Positions 14,601 through 29,600 of a DNA stretch of 64,000 bases are shown here, piece by piece. The notes beneath the pieces were generated by a model that was not told the origin of the DNA, ran no database searches, and worked only from the letters and a program-made list of their open reading frames with translations. Position 1 is the first letter of the stretch. Each line of letters starts with the position of its first letter. This DNA comes from Climacteris rufus (Eukaryota; Chordata; Aves; Passeriformes; Climacteridae). Both the position numbers and the translations under genes were made by a program. Where the stretch lies: NCBI GenBank assembly GCA_013398175.1, contig VZRZ01004921.1:124001-188000 (forward strand), in the 5' to 3' direction.

Positions 14601-17600
14601 TGTTTGCCCTATGGCTCTTCTGAAGGGAAAGTCATAATATTACTTTCTCTGAAAGGATGTTACTTTCTACAAAATGGCAACTTGGAGCAGACTAGCTATC
14701 AAATTATTACAATGAGTCTATTTAATAAGTTCATATAAACAAATATGCATATATGTGTACAGAATCACAAGCTGCTCTGAGTATGGCATCCAGCTTACTG
14801 GTCTTCAGTAAATACACTGAACAAAATACAGCTTTGAAGCTTTCATTTTTAAATACTTACCAATTGAATGTGAAGTTTTGCAGACAAAAATATTTTTTCC
14901 TTATATACAGTTAATTGTAAGAAAATTCAATATATTAGTATTTTTAAATAGAAATAAATAAATATATTTCAAAAGAAGAAATCGGAGCCTTTGTTTGAAA
15001 TCTGTTAGAGGTGAAGATAAGCTGTGGTTATTTTAAATCTAATTTTTATCTCCATTTACCCAATTCAATGTAAACTATTAATTTTACAACACAACATCAT
15101 GGTACCATAAACACAGCTCTCAAGTTTGTTTGCAGTGTTCCCAACTTGTCACATTTAATGCATTTAAATTAAATACAACACAGTACTTTGCATATGATTA
15201 TAATGAGGAGATAAAACCATTATAAAATGATGAATGATTTGTTCATTTTACTTGTTCATTTTATCTGGAATTTGTCATATTGCTAATAGAACTCTAGGAA
15301 TGTTCCAAAATAAGCTGCTTCCTTTGTAACACAACCTCTTGGAACTTCTTGTATCCTAGCCCAAACTGTTCTTGTCTTATCAAAATTGAGTATTTCCCTA
15401 TCAGTGAGTAGGGGCTGAGCTTCCTGCCAGTGGAAGGAGTAGTAGTGGCACAGAAAAATAGAGAGAAGTGATAACGAATGTGTTCTGGATGCCCACATTT
15501 ACTGCTCTTAATCATGTTAGAGAAAGTGGAGAAAGTGAAGGATAAAAGCAAATTCTGGAACTTCTGGGAGCGAGTCTTTATATTAGGAGTCATTCTCCAC
15601 AAGGTGACCACAGCAGGTGAGGTAGTTTTTCAGGTCTCTGCTATACTCAAAATGGTCAGCATAGGTACATCTGCCTAAATGCTCTATCTACTCCTCTAAA
15701 GATCAGTTTAATCCTTTACCTACAACTAGAACTGACTCTGATCTCGTGTCAGGCAAACAATACTTCAGAAAGTCTTTTTTGCATGCTGAATTGATGGAAA
15801 GTTAAACGTGCATTCTAGTATATCATAAAAATGCCAGTGCATTAACAGTCATGGTTACTGTGGAAGGCTTCAGTTCCCCAGTGTCTTGCACTATGTCCCC
15901 ACCTGTCCTAACAAGCCTTCTAGTTCTCTTCTGTCCTGTGGCAACATGTCTAAATGCTTTTGGGTTAAGGTTTAACTTCTTGACAACATTTTCAGGTCTC
16001 CTTTCTGATATCAAAACAATAATCTCTGTGTTAAATGTGCATACAGTTAATTGTATAAAACCAAAATTCAAAACTATGAGTCTATCCACCCATCTCATGT
16101 ATGTGCCCATTTGTATATACAGGTGGACCTGATTTTATTTCCCTCTAAATACTCAAAGCATGTATTAACTTCAAATACCTTATTGGAGCAAGAAGATTTT
16201 ATTACATCACTTGAAAAAAAAAAAAAAAAAGAAAAAAACAAACCCACACAGGTCTGTTTAGTTCATGTTAGAAGCTAATAATTCTGTCAGCATTTGCTCT
16301 TTACCTTTAGCAATAACCTTTCTAGAGATTCACTGAAAAGTTCAAGACTGAGTAGCTCTTATGTGCAAGTTATTTTAAGGAATAAAGGATGTACAATGCC
16401 CAGTCACACCCAGGTGGACCTCTCAGTTATGTCAGGTCTGATGCAATGCCCAGTATACTAAAGTATCTCAAAATCTATGCTTACTTGTCACACTTCAGCA
16501 CTTTCATTCTCAGTGCATACCTCAGCCCTCCACTGTGTCCCTTCTTTCCTCATTTGTTGCTGAATCTTGTACTGCTACATTGTCAGGCTATTCTCTCTGC
16601 TGCTTTAGCTACTAATCATAAAAACAGTTTGGGCATTCTGGCACTGTTCCAGTTACAGTATTATCTGTTTATTTTTTATATGTTTCTCTCTCAGAAACTG
16701 GGATTGGAAAGAAATATTCCTGTTGCTACAAATTTATTTGGGCTGCTAATGGCCTTTAGAACAGCAGTATTCAAACAAAATATATCAGCAAGGACAGTTT
16801 CCCTAAATAGCAAGTACTTTGACATTTAAAGTAAAGTAAGCTGAAACAAACCAAATGAAATGGCATATTGTTTTTGGACAGTGGAAACAATGACACTAAT
16901 CTGCCACAACCTAGTGTTTTGAACCTCTCAGCTTCCCACACGATTGTTAAACAATTAATGGTGTGAGAAAATCTTCCGACTTGAGGAACTATCAGTATGC
17001 TTCTTAGGTCAATGATTAGACAAGACTGCGAGGTTCCAGCTGGGAGATGTGCATTCCAAGTGTTAAAATATAAGTCAACCTTAATTGTATCCATTATCTT
17101 GCACAGCAGAAGAACATACTTCTTCCAAAGCAAGTGGAAAAGCCTTTTAGTACCTAGAAACTGAGATACTGTTTTAATTGCTCTTTCATGTTCCACATGT
17201 CATATTTGCATTTATTTCCTATCAAAACCAGTAAATTTAAAGTTTATGGCAATTCGCTAAAGTATCTATCTACCTGTATTCCATTAAGATACTTACATAT
17301 TATTCATCTTTAAAGCATGCAATTTCAATGCATACAGAAATGAAACTGCAGAGTGCATTACAGTCAGACATTGAGTTTATTTCCACACACTGGAAAATCC
17401 CTAAAGTTAATCTACAAGCATTCAGTGACTTGTTTCTGGCATTGAACATAGTGCTGAAAAAAGCATTTAAATACCCTGAAATTAAAGGTAGAAACAGAGA
17501 AGTCCCCAAAAGCAGGATTCAAAACAAAAAACATGCTAAGTGGCTTATGCATATGATATTCAGTTGGAAATATCAGAGAGAATATTGGCAATTCTCAGAC

Positions 17601-20600
17601 TTAGATACATACAGAAATAACAAAAATAGTGAGAACAGGCATGTGAGTGTAAAAAAGAACTGTTATGAGTGGTCATCTAGTCTATTCTCCTATCACAAGT
17701 CAAAAACACAGAACACCTAATTTTATGAGGAAGTACTTCAGTGGTCTCAGAGTCATGGCTCTTGTTCAAACTGCAAATGGGTATTTTCAAGCCCATGCCC
17801 CCAGGGCAGGCATGGAACACAGTCATGGTCCTGGAATAACCTCTTTTCAGTACAGCAAAAAGTAGAAAGGTCTCTAGCTCCACAATGTACATCTATGGAC
17901 TTCAAGCACAGAGGTATTCATAACAACAGTACCTGGAATCAGCATGATAAGCAAGAACTGTTGGCATCAGCTATATTTTTATCATGACTGTCATAGACAT
18001 TGAGCCTTTCCAATACTTACAATCCAGATGAGAATCTCCTTAAAGTTTCCTTTTATAAACCTACCAGGGAATAACTCAATGATGAAGAGCAGTCAAGGGT
18101 TTTGCAAGGCTCTCTAATATTATTTTTAGCTCTTTTAAGCATGAGTGCGAGAAATCAGGAAGAACAAAGTCAAAAGCTGAGTCCTGTATATGAAGAACAG
18201 GGGGGATAGAGGGGCCTTTGGTCATGCCTGCCAGAGAAACGCAGCCACTCTGTTACACTCTAACTGCTACCATGTCTAAGCCTGCAGACACCTGAAACCC
18301 CAGCACTGCTGAGCCATATTTACCCTGACAACTTGCTTTCAGCTTTTCCTTCTAACTGCTCTTCTTGCCAAGCTTTTCTTATATTTTCTCTTATCATCTC
18401 TTCATTCCCAAGCCTCAGTCTTCTTTTCCTACTCTCCTCCAGCATGGCAATCTGTACATCAGCCAATCAGTGGCTAAGATGACACATGTCATTGCCAGTA
18501 TCTTTACTGGGGGCTATACTATTTCCTCTCAGCAGCTACTTACTTCCTCTTACAGCTCCTTAGTTATCATATAAGAAATGTTATTTTTGTTCCATATATA
18601 TTTTAAATGTAGCATGACTCATGTTCTCTTTTCAATTCACAAATTAAATAAAAGCATTAACAATAAGTTTTAATTTTTGAGATAGAAGTCAAGTTCTTTA
18701 TACAACATTTGCGTTTGAGAAGACTAAAACTGGAAATATCTTCTGACCCTATCAGATTAACTCATATTATATGTGTTCATATTTAAATTAGATGTTGTTA
18801 TGATAGATAAGGAAAAAATAATGTCCCTTTTTGATACTATGATCAAACTTCACTTCAAAAATTAATTCTGACACAGTCAAGTTATAATTACAAATGTAAC
18901 CCTGCAGAACTGGTTTTACAGGAATTTCTGAACTAACCAAAAACATTTTTATTTAGAAAGATCCTATAATGAAATCCATGAGCTCGATCAAATGTGTAAT
19001 TTAATTAATTTTCAAAGAGAAAGCATTTTGATAACAGGTATCAAATAAATTTTGAAATATGCTCTCAATTTCAGAGTTTTTTGAAAAATACATGCCTCAT
19101 CCACACATACAAGTTCAAATAATTGTGCCAGAGTTGTAAAGTGACATATTAAAATGAGGACTCTCACGTTTTTAAGAAATTTATAAAAAAGATTAAACGC
19201 CCTATCTTATAAATATTTTTTCTTCTGATTTTTACAAAAATCTACATACTCACATTGCAGAAATTATAAGTACATCTTAAAAGTAAAGAAAAAAGGTATT
19301 TGTGAATATGCTAGATTGCTAAAATTACAAAGCTCTTTCTTGCATATAGTGATAAAATAAAGGAAGACACAGTGTCTGAAGTATTTTATTATTTTCTTGA
19401 GCCTGCTTAAATTTTGTTCAGAATCTGTTACTGTCTGGGACTCTTTAACCCCTGTTTAATCCACTGTCAAGTCCTGGGATGTTATGTCAAGTCCTGCACA
19501 CATCTGTACATTTTTCCTCCTACTCTCTGTGAATTATTCCATTCTGTCCTTAAAAGTGGGGACTTTTTTTGTAAGTTGTTCAAAGAATTTTTTTCTCCAT
19601 TATTCAGAACTCTTCACACACCTCTATGTTTGGACATAATTGTCAAGGTTAGAATGGCAAATCTGAAACACTTTCTCTGCCATTGGTATAAAAATGCAAA
19701 TATGAAATGTAAACCAAAATCACTTAACATTAGAGTGTTTTAAAATAAAAATAATAATAAAAAAGATAAAAACTATGAAAAAAAGATCAAACCATTTTTT
19801 TAAATAATTCTGAAGTGCTGGATCATATTTTCATGCTATTTGGTTGAACAATAGTGGAGGTAGCAGTAACTGGTTAATATTGTCTGGGTAGATAAGCAGC
19901 AGAAAGGTAAAGGATGCATTTGCATAGAATTTCTGACAGCTGAGGAATCATGAGATCTTAAATTATGGAGAAAGTATAATATGGGGCCTCCTAAAGTTTA
20001 TGGCCCCAACTCCTCCAGTCTAACAAGCAAACACAGAATACTGTCTCTACCCTTGCATGCTCAAAGATTAAGATGCCAAAAATCTTTTGAAAAAAGATAC
20101 CTTCCAGCTAATTAGCAAAATACCTCCCAAAGTTTCAGTGACAGTATTGACCAGATTAAATACAACAGAGTTTAGGCAGATGGGTCTTGACTTGTTTAGT
20201 CTTCCCATTGTCTAAAGCTACCCGACATTATTAGGCCTCCAAGACATCCCGCAAGTCCCACATGTTTAAACAAATTAATTAAAACTTTATCGCACATTCA
20301 GATGTTAAAATTTTGTTTTAATTTAGGACAGAATAATATCCTCCACTTTGCTGATCCCAAGGTGTAGGCCTATTCATCATTCCAGGTTCTTTAGTGCAAA
20401 GTGTCTGAACTTTCAGTTTCAATGCCAGCACCAGAAATGGAACCTAAAATACAGTTCAATTAAGTACAAAAGCAGCAATTCTCCCTAAATTTATCCCATG
20501 TCCAGTTCACATACAGATTCTTCCATGATTTGATGACCTTCAGAAGGTCAAACAGAATCACATGCCACGTGGCATATATGTGGCATTATACCATATCATA

Positions 20601-23600
20601 TGATGGCATATGAGATTAGAAGACATCCTGGATTCTGGAAGCACAGATACATGGTCCTATTTGTGGCACGCTGACAGACTGAGCTTCTCCCTGGACTGGT
20701 AGGGGTGTAGCCATATGGCCCAACTTGGCATGAAAATGCTCATCCAGAAGAAATATTTAGCTACCAAATCACTCCATGCAAAAGATGGAAACTCTGTTCC
20801 TTCAAGTTCTCCAACTGTAGCCAAATTTCTCCAGCTTTTTACTTTTCTTGCAAACAGCACACCTTCAACAGAAGAGTAAGCATCTTGACAAATCTCAGTT
20901 GGCCTTTCTGGGGTGTTTCTAATACACAAAATAGAACTTCCATTTTATGGTCTTTTTAGAAATGTCTGAATCATTGATGAAACATCAAGAAAAATACTTT
21001 TCTTGAAGAGGGCATGGAAAACTGAAGTTAATGTCTTACGAAGTTAAGAACAAGTAAATACAAGTTTTAATCAATGTCTGTAAATATGAATGCTGCTAGC
21101 ATTTCATCCTATAAATAAAGCAGACTAGAAGCAGACACAAATTAAAACATGTTAGAATAGGCCCTATACGATATGGACAGAATATTCAGCCTTATTCCTC
21201 TCTCCCAAGTCCCTGGTATTACAGAATCACAGAATGGCTTGGGTTGGAAAGGACATTAAAGACCATCTGGTTCCAAACTCCTGTCATGGGCAGGGATACC
21301 TTCAACTAGACCATGTTGCTCAGAGCACCATCCAACATGGCCTTGAACACTTCCAGGGGTGGGACATATACATTTGACAAACAGTAACTATTCTTAAGAG
21401 CAGCAGGCTAAAGTAGACCCTGGTTAGTGTCAGGATATTTAAAAAAAAAAAAAAAGAAAAAAAGAGAGAGAGAAAAGCAGTTACAAATCATGTCTTTAAA
21501 GACTGGTTATAAACTGAGTTTCTAAAACAATAAAGTAATTCCTTATAACTACTGAATTTTATAAAATTTTCTATAATGCAATGTCATGACTGGTGGTCTG
21601 TTTATAGATATGTACATTACTAAAGAAAAAAATACTGAAAACATATTTTTCATTTGGTCTGTATTTGATTGCATGAATAGTTCTTAATGCTTCAGCTCTG
21701 CACCTATTAAGTACACAAGTCAATATGTGTTTGGATCAGCTCATGATGTCAGTGTGTCTCTTGGCATACAGCAGTAGTGACAATGCTGTATCTTTGTTTT
21801 GTGAAATTTGCAATGAAATTATAGCAGCATACTCAAGAAGAAAGCATTATCTTACCGTGGCAGATTGGCACAGGAGAATCCCACTGGTACATCCCATTTT
21901 GGTGGCGCCTGCACGTCGCATTATTGTGACCAATCATTCTATACCCAGGTTTGCAATAATAGCGAACTTTGCTTCCAGCAGGACCACCTGTTTTATTTAC
22001 AATTCCACCATTCCTCAAGGTAGGGTTTAAGCTACAATAAGGAGCTAAACACCAAAAGAGGAACAGTATTAAAAACACATAAAATGCACTTAATGTACAA
22101 AATTCAGATTATTTATGACATGTACAAACTTTGAATACCACTAAAATTACTATTGAAACCTTTACAGTACTTTTGGAATCATCAGTGAAGATTCAGACTA
22201 TTTATTCAGAAATATTATGAAGTTCAAATACAAAATTTATAATCACAAACCAGTTTGTATTACTGCACATAGGGAAGCTACAATCAGGAAGCATAGATTG
22301 TTAAGGAAGTTTGCTCCAACTTAGTAAACAGTCTACTTCAAATTTGATAACTTTATAAATACAGAATTATTCTTTGAGCTACAGAATATACAAAACCAAT
22401 TATGAACCACTTTATTAAAAAATTCAGTGCACTTAGATATCTAAGTCAAAATTTAAACATTTTGTCAAATATGTTAAAAAATATGTATGACAACAATATC
22501 TTGATTCATCAGATGCATTTTTTCAGATTAAAATGCAGTTAACTTATTTTTGTACATTTTCTCTCAAAGACATTATTTTCCAATTGTATTATTTTTTTAC
22601 CAAAAGAATGTAACTTAACTGAGTGCAACTTCTTAAATGTTGCATTTACATTACATCTGAAGTAAGACAGAATGCTGTGCTGGTTTACACAAGGTGGTCT
22701 TTCCTTTAGGGCTGGTTCTTTACAAAAAGAGCCAGTCCTGTAGAGCTCCAAAAATTGACATAGCCAAAACACAATAGAGGGCTCAAGTTTCGCTTTTTTG
22801 CGATGAGACATCCAAGAGAAGGTATTAAAACCTGTGGTTTACCCATGGTTGGGAGAGGAATGTTGGGCTGGGCTGGGCGGTGCAAAGACACTCGGCTGAG
22901 CCTCCACTGGGCCGGGCCAGGCCGAAATGGGATGGGACTGAAGCTCACTGCGCTGAAGCCACGGCCATTGTGCCAAGGTCAAAAAAAGCCTGGCACCGCT
23001 GGAACTGTTGGACCTGCCTGAACTGCAGGAAAGGAAAAAAAAAAGCCTGGAGCCACATGGGGCTGCCAGGGTCACGAGCACGTGGCATGGTCATGGGCCA
23101 GGCCAGACTCAAGTCCACAGCAGCTACACTACTTCTATCCATCTCANGTCAAAAAAAGCCTGGCACCGCTGGAACTGTTGGACCTGCCTGAACTGCAGGA
23201 AAGGAAAAAAAAAAGCCTGGAGCCACATGGGGCTGCCAGGGTCACGAGCACGTGGCATGGTCATGGGCCAGGCCAGACTCAAGTACACAGCAGCTACACT
23301 ACTTCTATCCATCTCATGGTGAACTTTATTCATATAGTCGTTTTTTCTCACAAGCCGTGCTACAAGAAGAGGAGCAGACAGAGCTGATGGCAGCAGAACT
23401 CTCTTGGTGCCCGGCATGATGCTGGGAACACTTGCAGCATTGAACACTGCCACATGGCGATGGTGGGAGGCCACGTGGATGGCAGCAAAGACATAGAGCA
23501 ATTCCCTGACCTCAGGTCTGAACTGAATTGACACTGCAAAGATCTCGTGAAAGTTTCTCCTAGACTGGTAAAAACTCATTAACTTTGGTGATTGGGGCAA

Positions 23601-26600
23601 TAAGTTTTTTGTTTTGTTTTGGTTTGGTTTTTTTCCTTTTTTTTTCATTTTCTCCCTTTGGTTTGGAGGAAAGGAAGTGATCATAAGAGAAGGAGCACAT
23701 GGCAGATGCCATGTTCGATGGAGGAGGAGGGGGAGGGGAGACTTAGATGTTAGAACTGAATCCTTTTCTACAGGCCGTGGTAAAATTACAGTAAATTGAA
23801 CTGTTTTTCCCAATAATTCATGAGATGCATGGGGGGGATGCAAAGAGCAAGAGGTGTATGGAGCAAATGGGAAACTTAATCAGTGAACAAAGAATCTTGA
23901 CACCAAAAGAAGAAGAAGAGAGAGGAAAAAAGAGCCTTTGCTTCTGACTTCAGAGCAATTCATCCTTAAAATTATACCACATGAACTCCTGGCCCACATA
24001 GAGCCAGTTCTTCGGACAATTGCATTCATTTGTGGGAGGGTTTTTATGTGGTAGAAGCTTGGGCAGGATGCTACCTCGTGCACTGTTAAAACACAGTAGA
24101 GAATGTTATATTCCCTGCAGGAAAAGGCATTCCATAGTATAACAAACAAAATCTCCTCCATGTGTGTATCCCTGCGTGTTTAGTAAAGAAATGGGAACTG
24201 TAGATGGGAAGGGAGAAAATGAAGATGCATCATGCTTATTTTGTTGTTTAAATCTTTTTGCTAATTCTGTTAATAAAGATAGTTTAAGCTAAACCCGGTG
24301 TTTGCCTCACAATATTTCTCTCACAAATCCTTATTCTCAATCATAAACCTTCAGATAATTTTTTTCGTCAGTTATTTTTCAACCCATGAAAAATGCACTT
24401 AAGTTTTGAAATAAAAATAAACCTTGCTAAACATTAATCACTGCTCTACTAATATTTTTAGAGAGATTTTCATGACCAGTATGGTACTCGAGGACTTGTG
24501 ACATATAAATGGAAATGTTTAGACATGTGCTAAGTAAGTAAAAAAAGGTACAAATTTTTTGTGTGAAAAAATGAGTAATAAAGACCATTTTTTTAAACCA
24601 GGTATCTGTAAGGATGAGATACAAGTACCTGAACTGGACCCAGATCGAGCAAAAGTACAGTATAGTTTGACACACTACAAGTGGAGTTGTAACACAAATC
24701 TGTTTGTTGAATGCAAATACTTATCACTGGATAAAAGCAATATGAAATAATGACCTGGACTCCATATTGATGTACAAATCACTGCATATTTGAAGCAGTT
24801 ATATACCATGTCAAGCTTACAGAGATTATCTTTTCAGGAGCAGCAGGGGAGGACCACAGCTTGCTGAAACTAAACCTGACTGAATGTTCACCACTGAAAT
24901 AAGCCTATGAACTTTCTTCACAGGGAAGATAGTGTTGAGCTCCACTGATAACTAAATGTCAGTACCAAGGACACTGCGACTGCAACTACTGTTAGAATAC
25001 TCCATCCACCATACTGAAATGTGTCTTAGGTATACTGTGATGATAATTTTATTTTCTGCAGACAAATATCCAGTAGAAGTTCGTTGTGTTTTTGTTGTTT
25101 TTTTTTTTTTTTCCACAAGTGCACAATTACAGATTTTGGTATGCAGCTTTCAATATCTAGCTCTATTTTTTTAATTTTTAATGCATATTTTGTCAGCCTA
25201 AGGTGCACCTATGATAGCAATTACCACCTAAAATAAGAATATTTATGTTCACTGACAGAGATCATACAGTTGATTATATTCCTAATTGAAATGCTTCCTT
25301 TAAATGTCTAGATTTAGATGCAGTATATCAAAGTAACTATTTCTAAGAAATAACACCCAACATAAGCAGTAAAGCTAAGTCCAGCATTAAAGACACTGAA
25401 GAATGTTGTCATCTGTTGAAATTATATTATATAATTCTCAATTGAGCAACATTATTTCTACTTGAAATGCTATTTCTATACATTCTTTCACCTGGGGATT
25501 ATATGAAAAAAACCCCACCAAATCATAAAGGACAATATTAAAACCAGAATGAAAATTTATAAACCAGGATGGTCTAGTAAAACAATTGTTTGAGGTCATG
25601 TTCTTTGTCTTTTATAAGCATGGTGACATTCACTTGCATGCCTTATTAAATTACATTAATTATCAAATTGTTCTTCAAATTTAAAAGAGGACTTGACATT
25701 TAAAAAAAACACAATAAACACAGTTTTCATTTTCCTTTTAAAATATTGAAGAATAAATAATATTGTTATTGCAAAACAAGCAGGTTAAGATCTCTGAAGT
25801 CAGCTCCAGTAACCTCTTAAGTACTATTTAATAGTAAATATCCTAGATCATAAGAATAGCAGGTGATTCATATATAAAATGTGCAATTCAGACAAAACTC
25901 CAAATTTATTACCTCAGTACTGCAATTCCAGACAGAAAATATTTGTCTGTAGCCCAGCAATACTGCATAACAATTCCAACCAAATAGCTTTCTGTATAGT
26001 AGCTTTAATTTCTTCTTTTTTCATCTCCTCCTATAACCATTTAATCTGGGCTAGTAATTCTTTTATTAAACTGCCAATATTTTAGCTATTCTAACAGTAA
26101 ATTCTTGGCTAGACATAAAAGCATAGAGGTTTTTATCCATAAAAAGATTTTTAGCATAACAGGTTGGACTTTGTGTTCTGATTGCCAGAGTATTTATTGC
26201 CATGTTTTTGCAGTGGTTAATTTCAACAATAAATATATATGAACATCCGGGGAGAGCAGCTTTAAAATGGCATGAAATATGGGACATTCAGGCTGCTGAA
26301 TTACACAGAATAATGTCAAAATACTGAAAACTTCCTTGGGAACCACAGGGGAAATCTATCAGTCATAACTGCTGCTTGTGTAGTAACAATTAACAATGCC
26401 TTGAGCCCAAAGGCGTAGTTTAAGCTCTCCAGTGAATTAAGTGGTGTTCAGAAAAAAATCAAGCAAAACCAGTATTTTTAACTAGGACTAAATTGATAGA
26501 AGAAAACAAGGAGGAAGACAAAAAGCAATATCACTCAGAATTTATCTCAACATCCCTTTGGCAATACTTAATTCCTAAAATTTATTGTTGTAGATCTTCT

Positions 26601-29600
26601 ACAGAGAACTATATCCTCCTTTCTCAAATATCTTGATGACTCCTGTATTTTTGCTGCTTTCAACCATCACTTCAACCTGCTGTTACTAAAGCTTACTTTT
26701 CCTAACAGCCCAAGGTGAGTGAGTGGCAGCGGCTGCATGGTCCTGGAGGAAATAGGGAAGAGGAGATCTGGGAACTGAGATGTCTTGGTAAAGCTTTGTG
26801 GTCATCTGCTATTCAAAAGTTAAGGGCAAATGTTCAAGTGTGAATATAAAATTATGAGATGTGTGTAAGAGGGTAGGGAGGTTATAACTGGAGAAAAGAG
26901 AGAAAGAATATTTGACATGAAAATATGGATTTAAGAGCCATGGGGAAGAAGAACCATGACAGATTGTACAAAGAGATGAGAAGTAGGAAGGGAGGGATTG
27001 GAGGCTAGGAGTAAGTGATGAAAATGAGAGAAAGAGAAGGACTTGGTTAGCTACTAGAAGTGGCACCAAAAGGACAGATGTACTAGTGGCTGAGACTGTG
27101 TTCAGAGTAAAATATGATTCAGGGTAAGAAACTGAAAAGAAAAATTTACAAAATCAATTGGAATTGACTAGTGGGAGACAGAGAAAGAGAAGATCAAGGA
27201 CAGAAGAAAGGAAAGAGAAGGATAACAAATTAGGGGAGACATTGTAAAGAGGAAGCAAGGGAAATTAAGATGGGGAGCTAAACGCAAAAGAAAGATAGAC
27301 AAAAGATGGAAAAAGAAAAATCTTACGTTTTCTACTACAGAAAGTAGACAGTGCTTTGGAGGGAGGGGTGGAAAAAAGGTGGAGATCAGAAAGAAAGGTT
27401 GGGGAGCAGAGCTAGGCTGTCTTGGCAGAGGTGTTTTGACCAGAATGAGTATAAGGTTTGGGACAAAAAAAGTATGGTGAACGGGACTACATGAAGTGAG
27501 GTGGATTCCTTGAAGTGCCAATGAATAGTTCATCAGATACCAGTACAGAAAAGATCCCACATATCAGAAAGGGGCTGTGTTCACAGAGTACCAAACTCCA
27601 TAGTTTCATGAATGTTAATAGTGTCTCTGAAACACATAATATGTATTTTGTGATGTAAATCATTTCTGCTTGGATAACTTATGTTAAAACAGTTATTTAA
27701 CATAGATCAGATCTATTTTCCACTCTTATAAAAATGCTTATTAATGAAATTTTAAAGTACTGGTGGTAGACTGGTAGTAAGTCAGAAGTCAACAACAAGG
27801 TTACAGATAAACAATGCCTGTAGTTCACATCCATGTAAAAGTCCCACTAAAACCATAATATTTTGTGCTGCCAAGGCAGTATAATATGAATAGAAAAGGC
27901 TGATATTCAAAACAATGTATTATGCCTAAACTATAGATAGCACGAAAAGAAGAATAGCATTTAAGCAAATTATCTAAAAATTCTGAAGATGAATTTTTAT
28001 TTTACTACTCTGAAAAGTATATTTGTTAATACAGTAAAGAATATTGAAAAAATACATACAATTCCCTTCTTAATCTATAGTTTAGTAATTTTTAATCTGT
28101 CTTTAAACCGAACTCCCTTCAGAGCCCAGGATGAAGCACACACAACTTCTAGGATCAAGAACTGACATATTAACAGAGGAACCACACAGAAAGCAATAAA
28201 TAAATGTCTGAAGACGTGTAAGCAAATGCTTGAAAAATGTCAGACTGAAAACTACAGCCACTGTCAGCTGAGTGAAAATTCTGAGTTTAAGCAGAAATCC
28301 ACACAGTGAGATCATAAAATATTACAGCCTTGTGTCAAGCACCACTGGGATAAAATGCTGTTTTTCTCCCAGCCAGTTTCTGAGAGCGGAATCTGTCCTA
28401 GAATCTCATGAGGCTTAGTTGAAATAGGTGTAATGACACAGGAGTGCTCTCATCTAGGAATGACAATGTTTTACCACAAAATGTGATAAACTGTTCCAGT
28501 GACCAAAGTAAATTTACAGTTGTAGATTTAATTTACTTTTCCAAATGACACATCATTCACATCCATCCAAGGCCTCTTAGATAACAGTGTATTTTGCAAC
28601 TCAACATACTGAATATTTTCAGTTCACTTATAATCAAAACATTCAGCTCACTTAACATCAGAACATTTGTAATTTGCAACTGAATACCAACAGGATAATA
28701 ACTGCCTAGCTAAATCACATATCAGTCAATGGATGTGTGGACAGCAACACAGATAAACACTGATTTTGCATTTGCAGGACCGCACTTTTTCTTTAATGAA
28801 GCATATTCTCTTAATAGTTGGAACATTTAAACATTTATGCTGAGGGGCTTTTTTGGTGTTTGAGACACACTGTCTCAGGGAATTTCAATTTAATAACTCC
28901 CAATTAAAAATTTAAATTCTTTTCAATTGGATGTCCAACCCCTCCCAAACGATTGTTTAGAATTCAGTCTCTACAGTAGATAATACAACATTTTCTCAAA
29001 GAATATATTTTAGCAAGGGACTTAATTTCCCAGCAGTATCTTTGATCAGTAGTCAAAAATCTAATATGAAAAAGATATTTATTAAGTATTCACAGAAATA
29101 GTATTATGTTTGAAGTTGTAAACAAATGAAAAACTTTCCTTCAAATCCCACATTGTCTTCGTTTAGCTTACATGATAGATTTTATGTTGACAGATCAAAA
29201 GTCACAGCTCCCTGCTTCCTTCTAATGTTCCCTTTTGGATACCTAATTATCTTCATCATCATATTAGTAGGGAATCTTGTGTCTTTGTGCTGCTACTATA
29301 TAAATATCCAATGTGGTACAGGGTTACTGTCATACTCACTTCACAGCTAAAAAAGTGGACAATGGCTTAAGTAATTAGGTAAGGTAACACAAGAAAACTA
29401 AACATACCTCTTCTGATTACTAAACCATTTCCTTAATTAATGGTCCAACCATTCCATATGTGACTTTTCACTTTATAATGTACAGTATAAAAATGGAGAA
29501 CAATACCCAACCAAGCAACAAAAAAGGATGAGGCTGTTTTTCTTTTTCTTTTGCATTTTATTTTAAATCTAATAAATCAACAATTTAAAAACACAAGATG

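Larger units (their letters stand above)
13479..21855 (-). other. CSMD1: CSMD1 intron between CCP14 and CCP15 exons
   Basis: This intron is about 8.4 kb and mainly AT-rich. I recognise a TTTA-type microsatellite (14304-14325), a poly-A run (16213-16230) and one CR1 tail (21221-21366), followed by a poly-A/GA simple repeat (21439-21476). The open frames at 15283-17892 show no known domain and overlap each other on both strands, so I treat them as chance. Confidence 0.75.

Noticed and set aside
15283..17892. Cluster of overlapping open frames
   Set aside because: They overlap in several frames and on both strands and show no domain, splice pattern or repeat similarity.
20563..20625. Palindromic ATCATATGAT and CACGTGGCATAT cluster as a regulatory site
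   Set aside because: Short AT-rich palindromes of this kind occur by chance in such sequence, and nothing else marks the place as regulatory.
23124..23843. 239-codon minus-strand frame as a gene
   Set aside because: It crosses the N and the duplicated segment, has low-complexity Lys/Asn and Phe stretches, and shows no domain.
27168..27560. 130-codon minus-strand frame
   Set aside because: It is produced by the pyrimidine-rich strand (Pro, Leu, Ser, Phe); stops are rare in such composition by chance.
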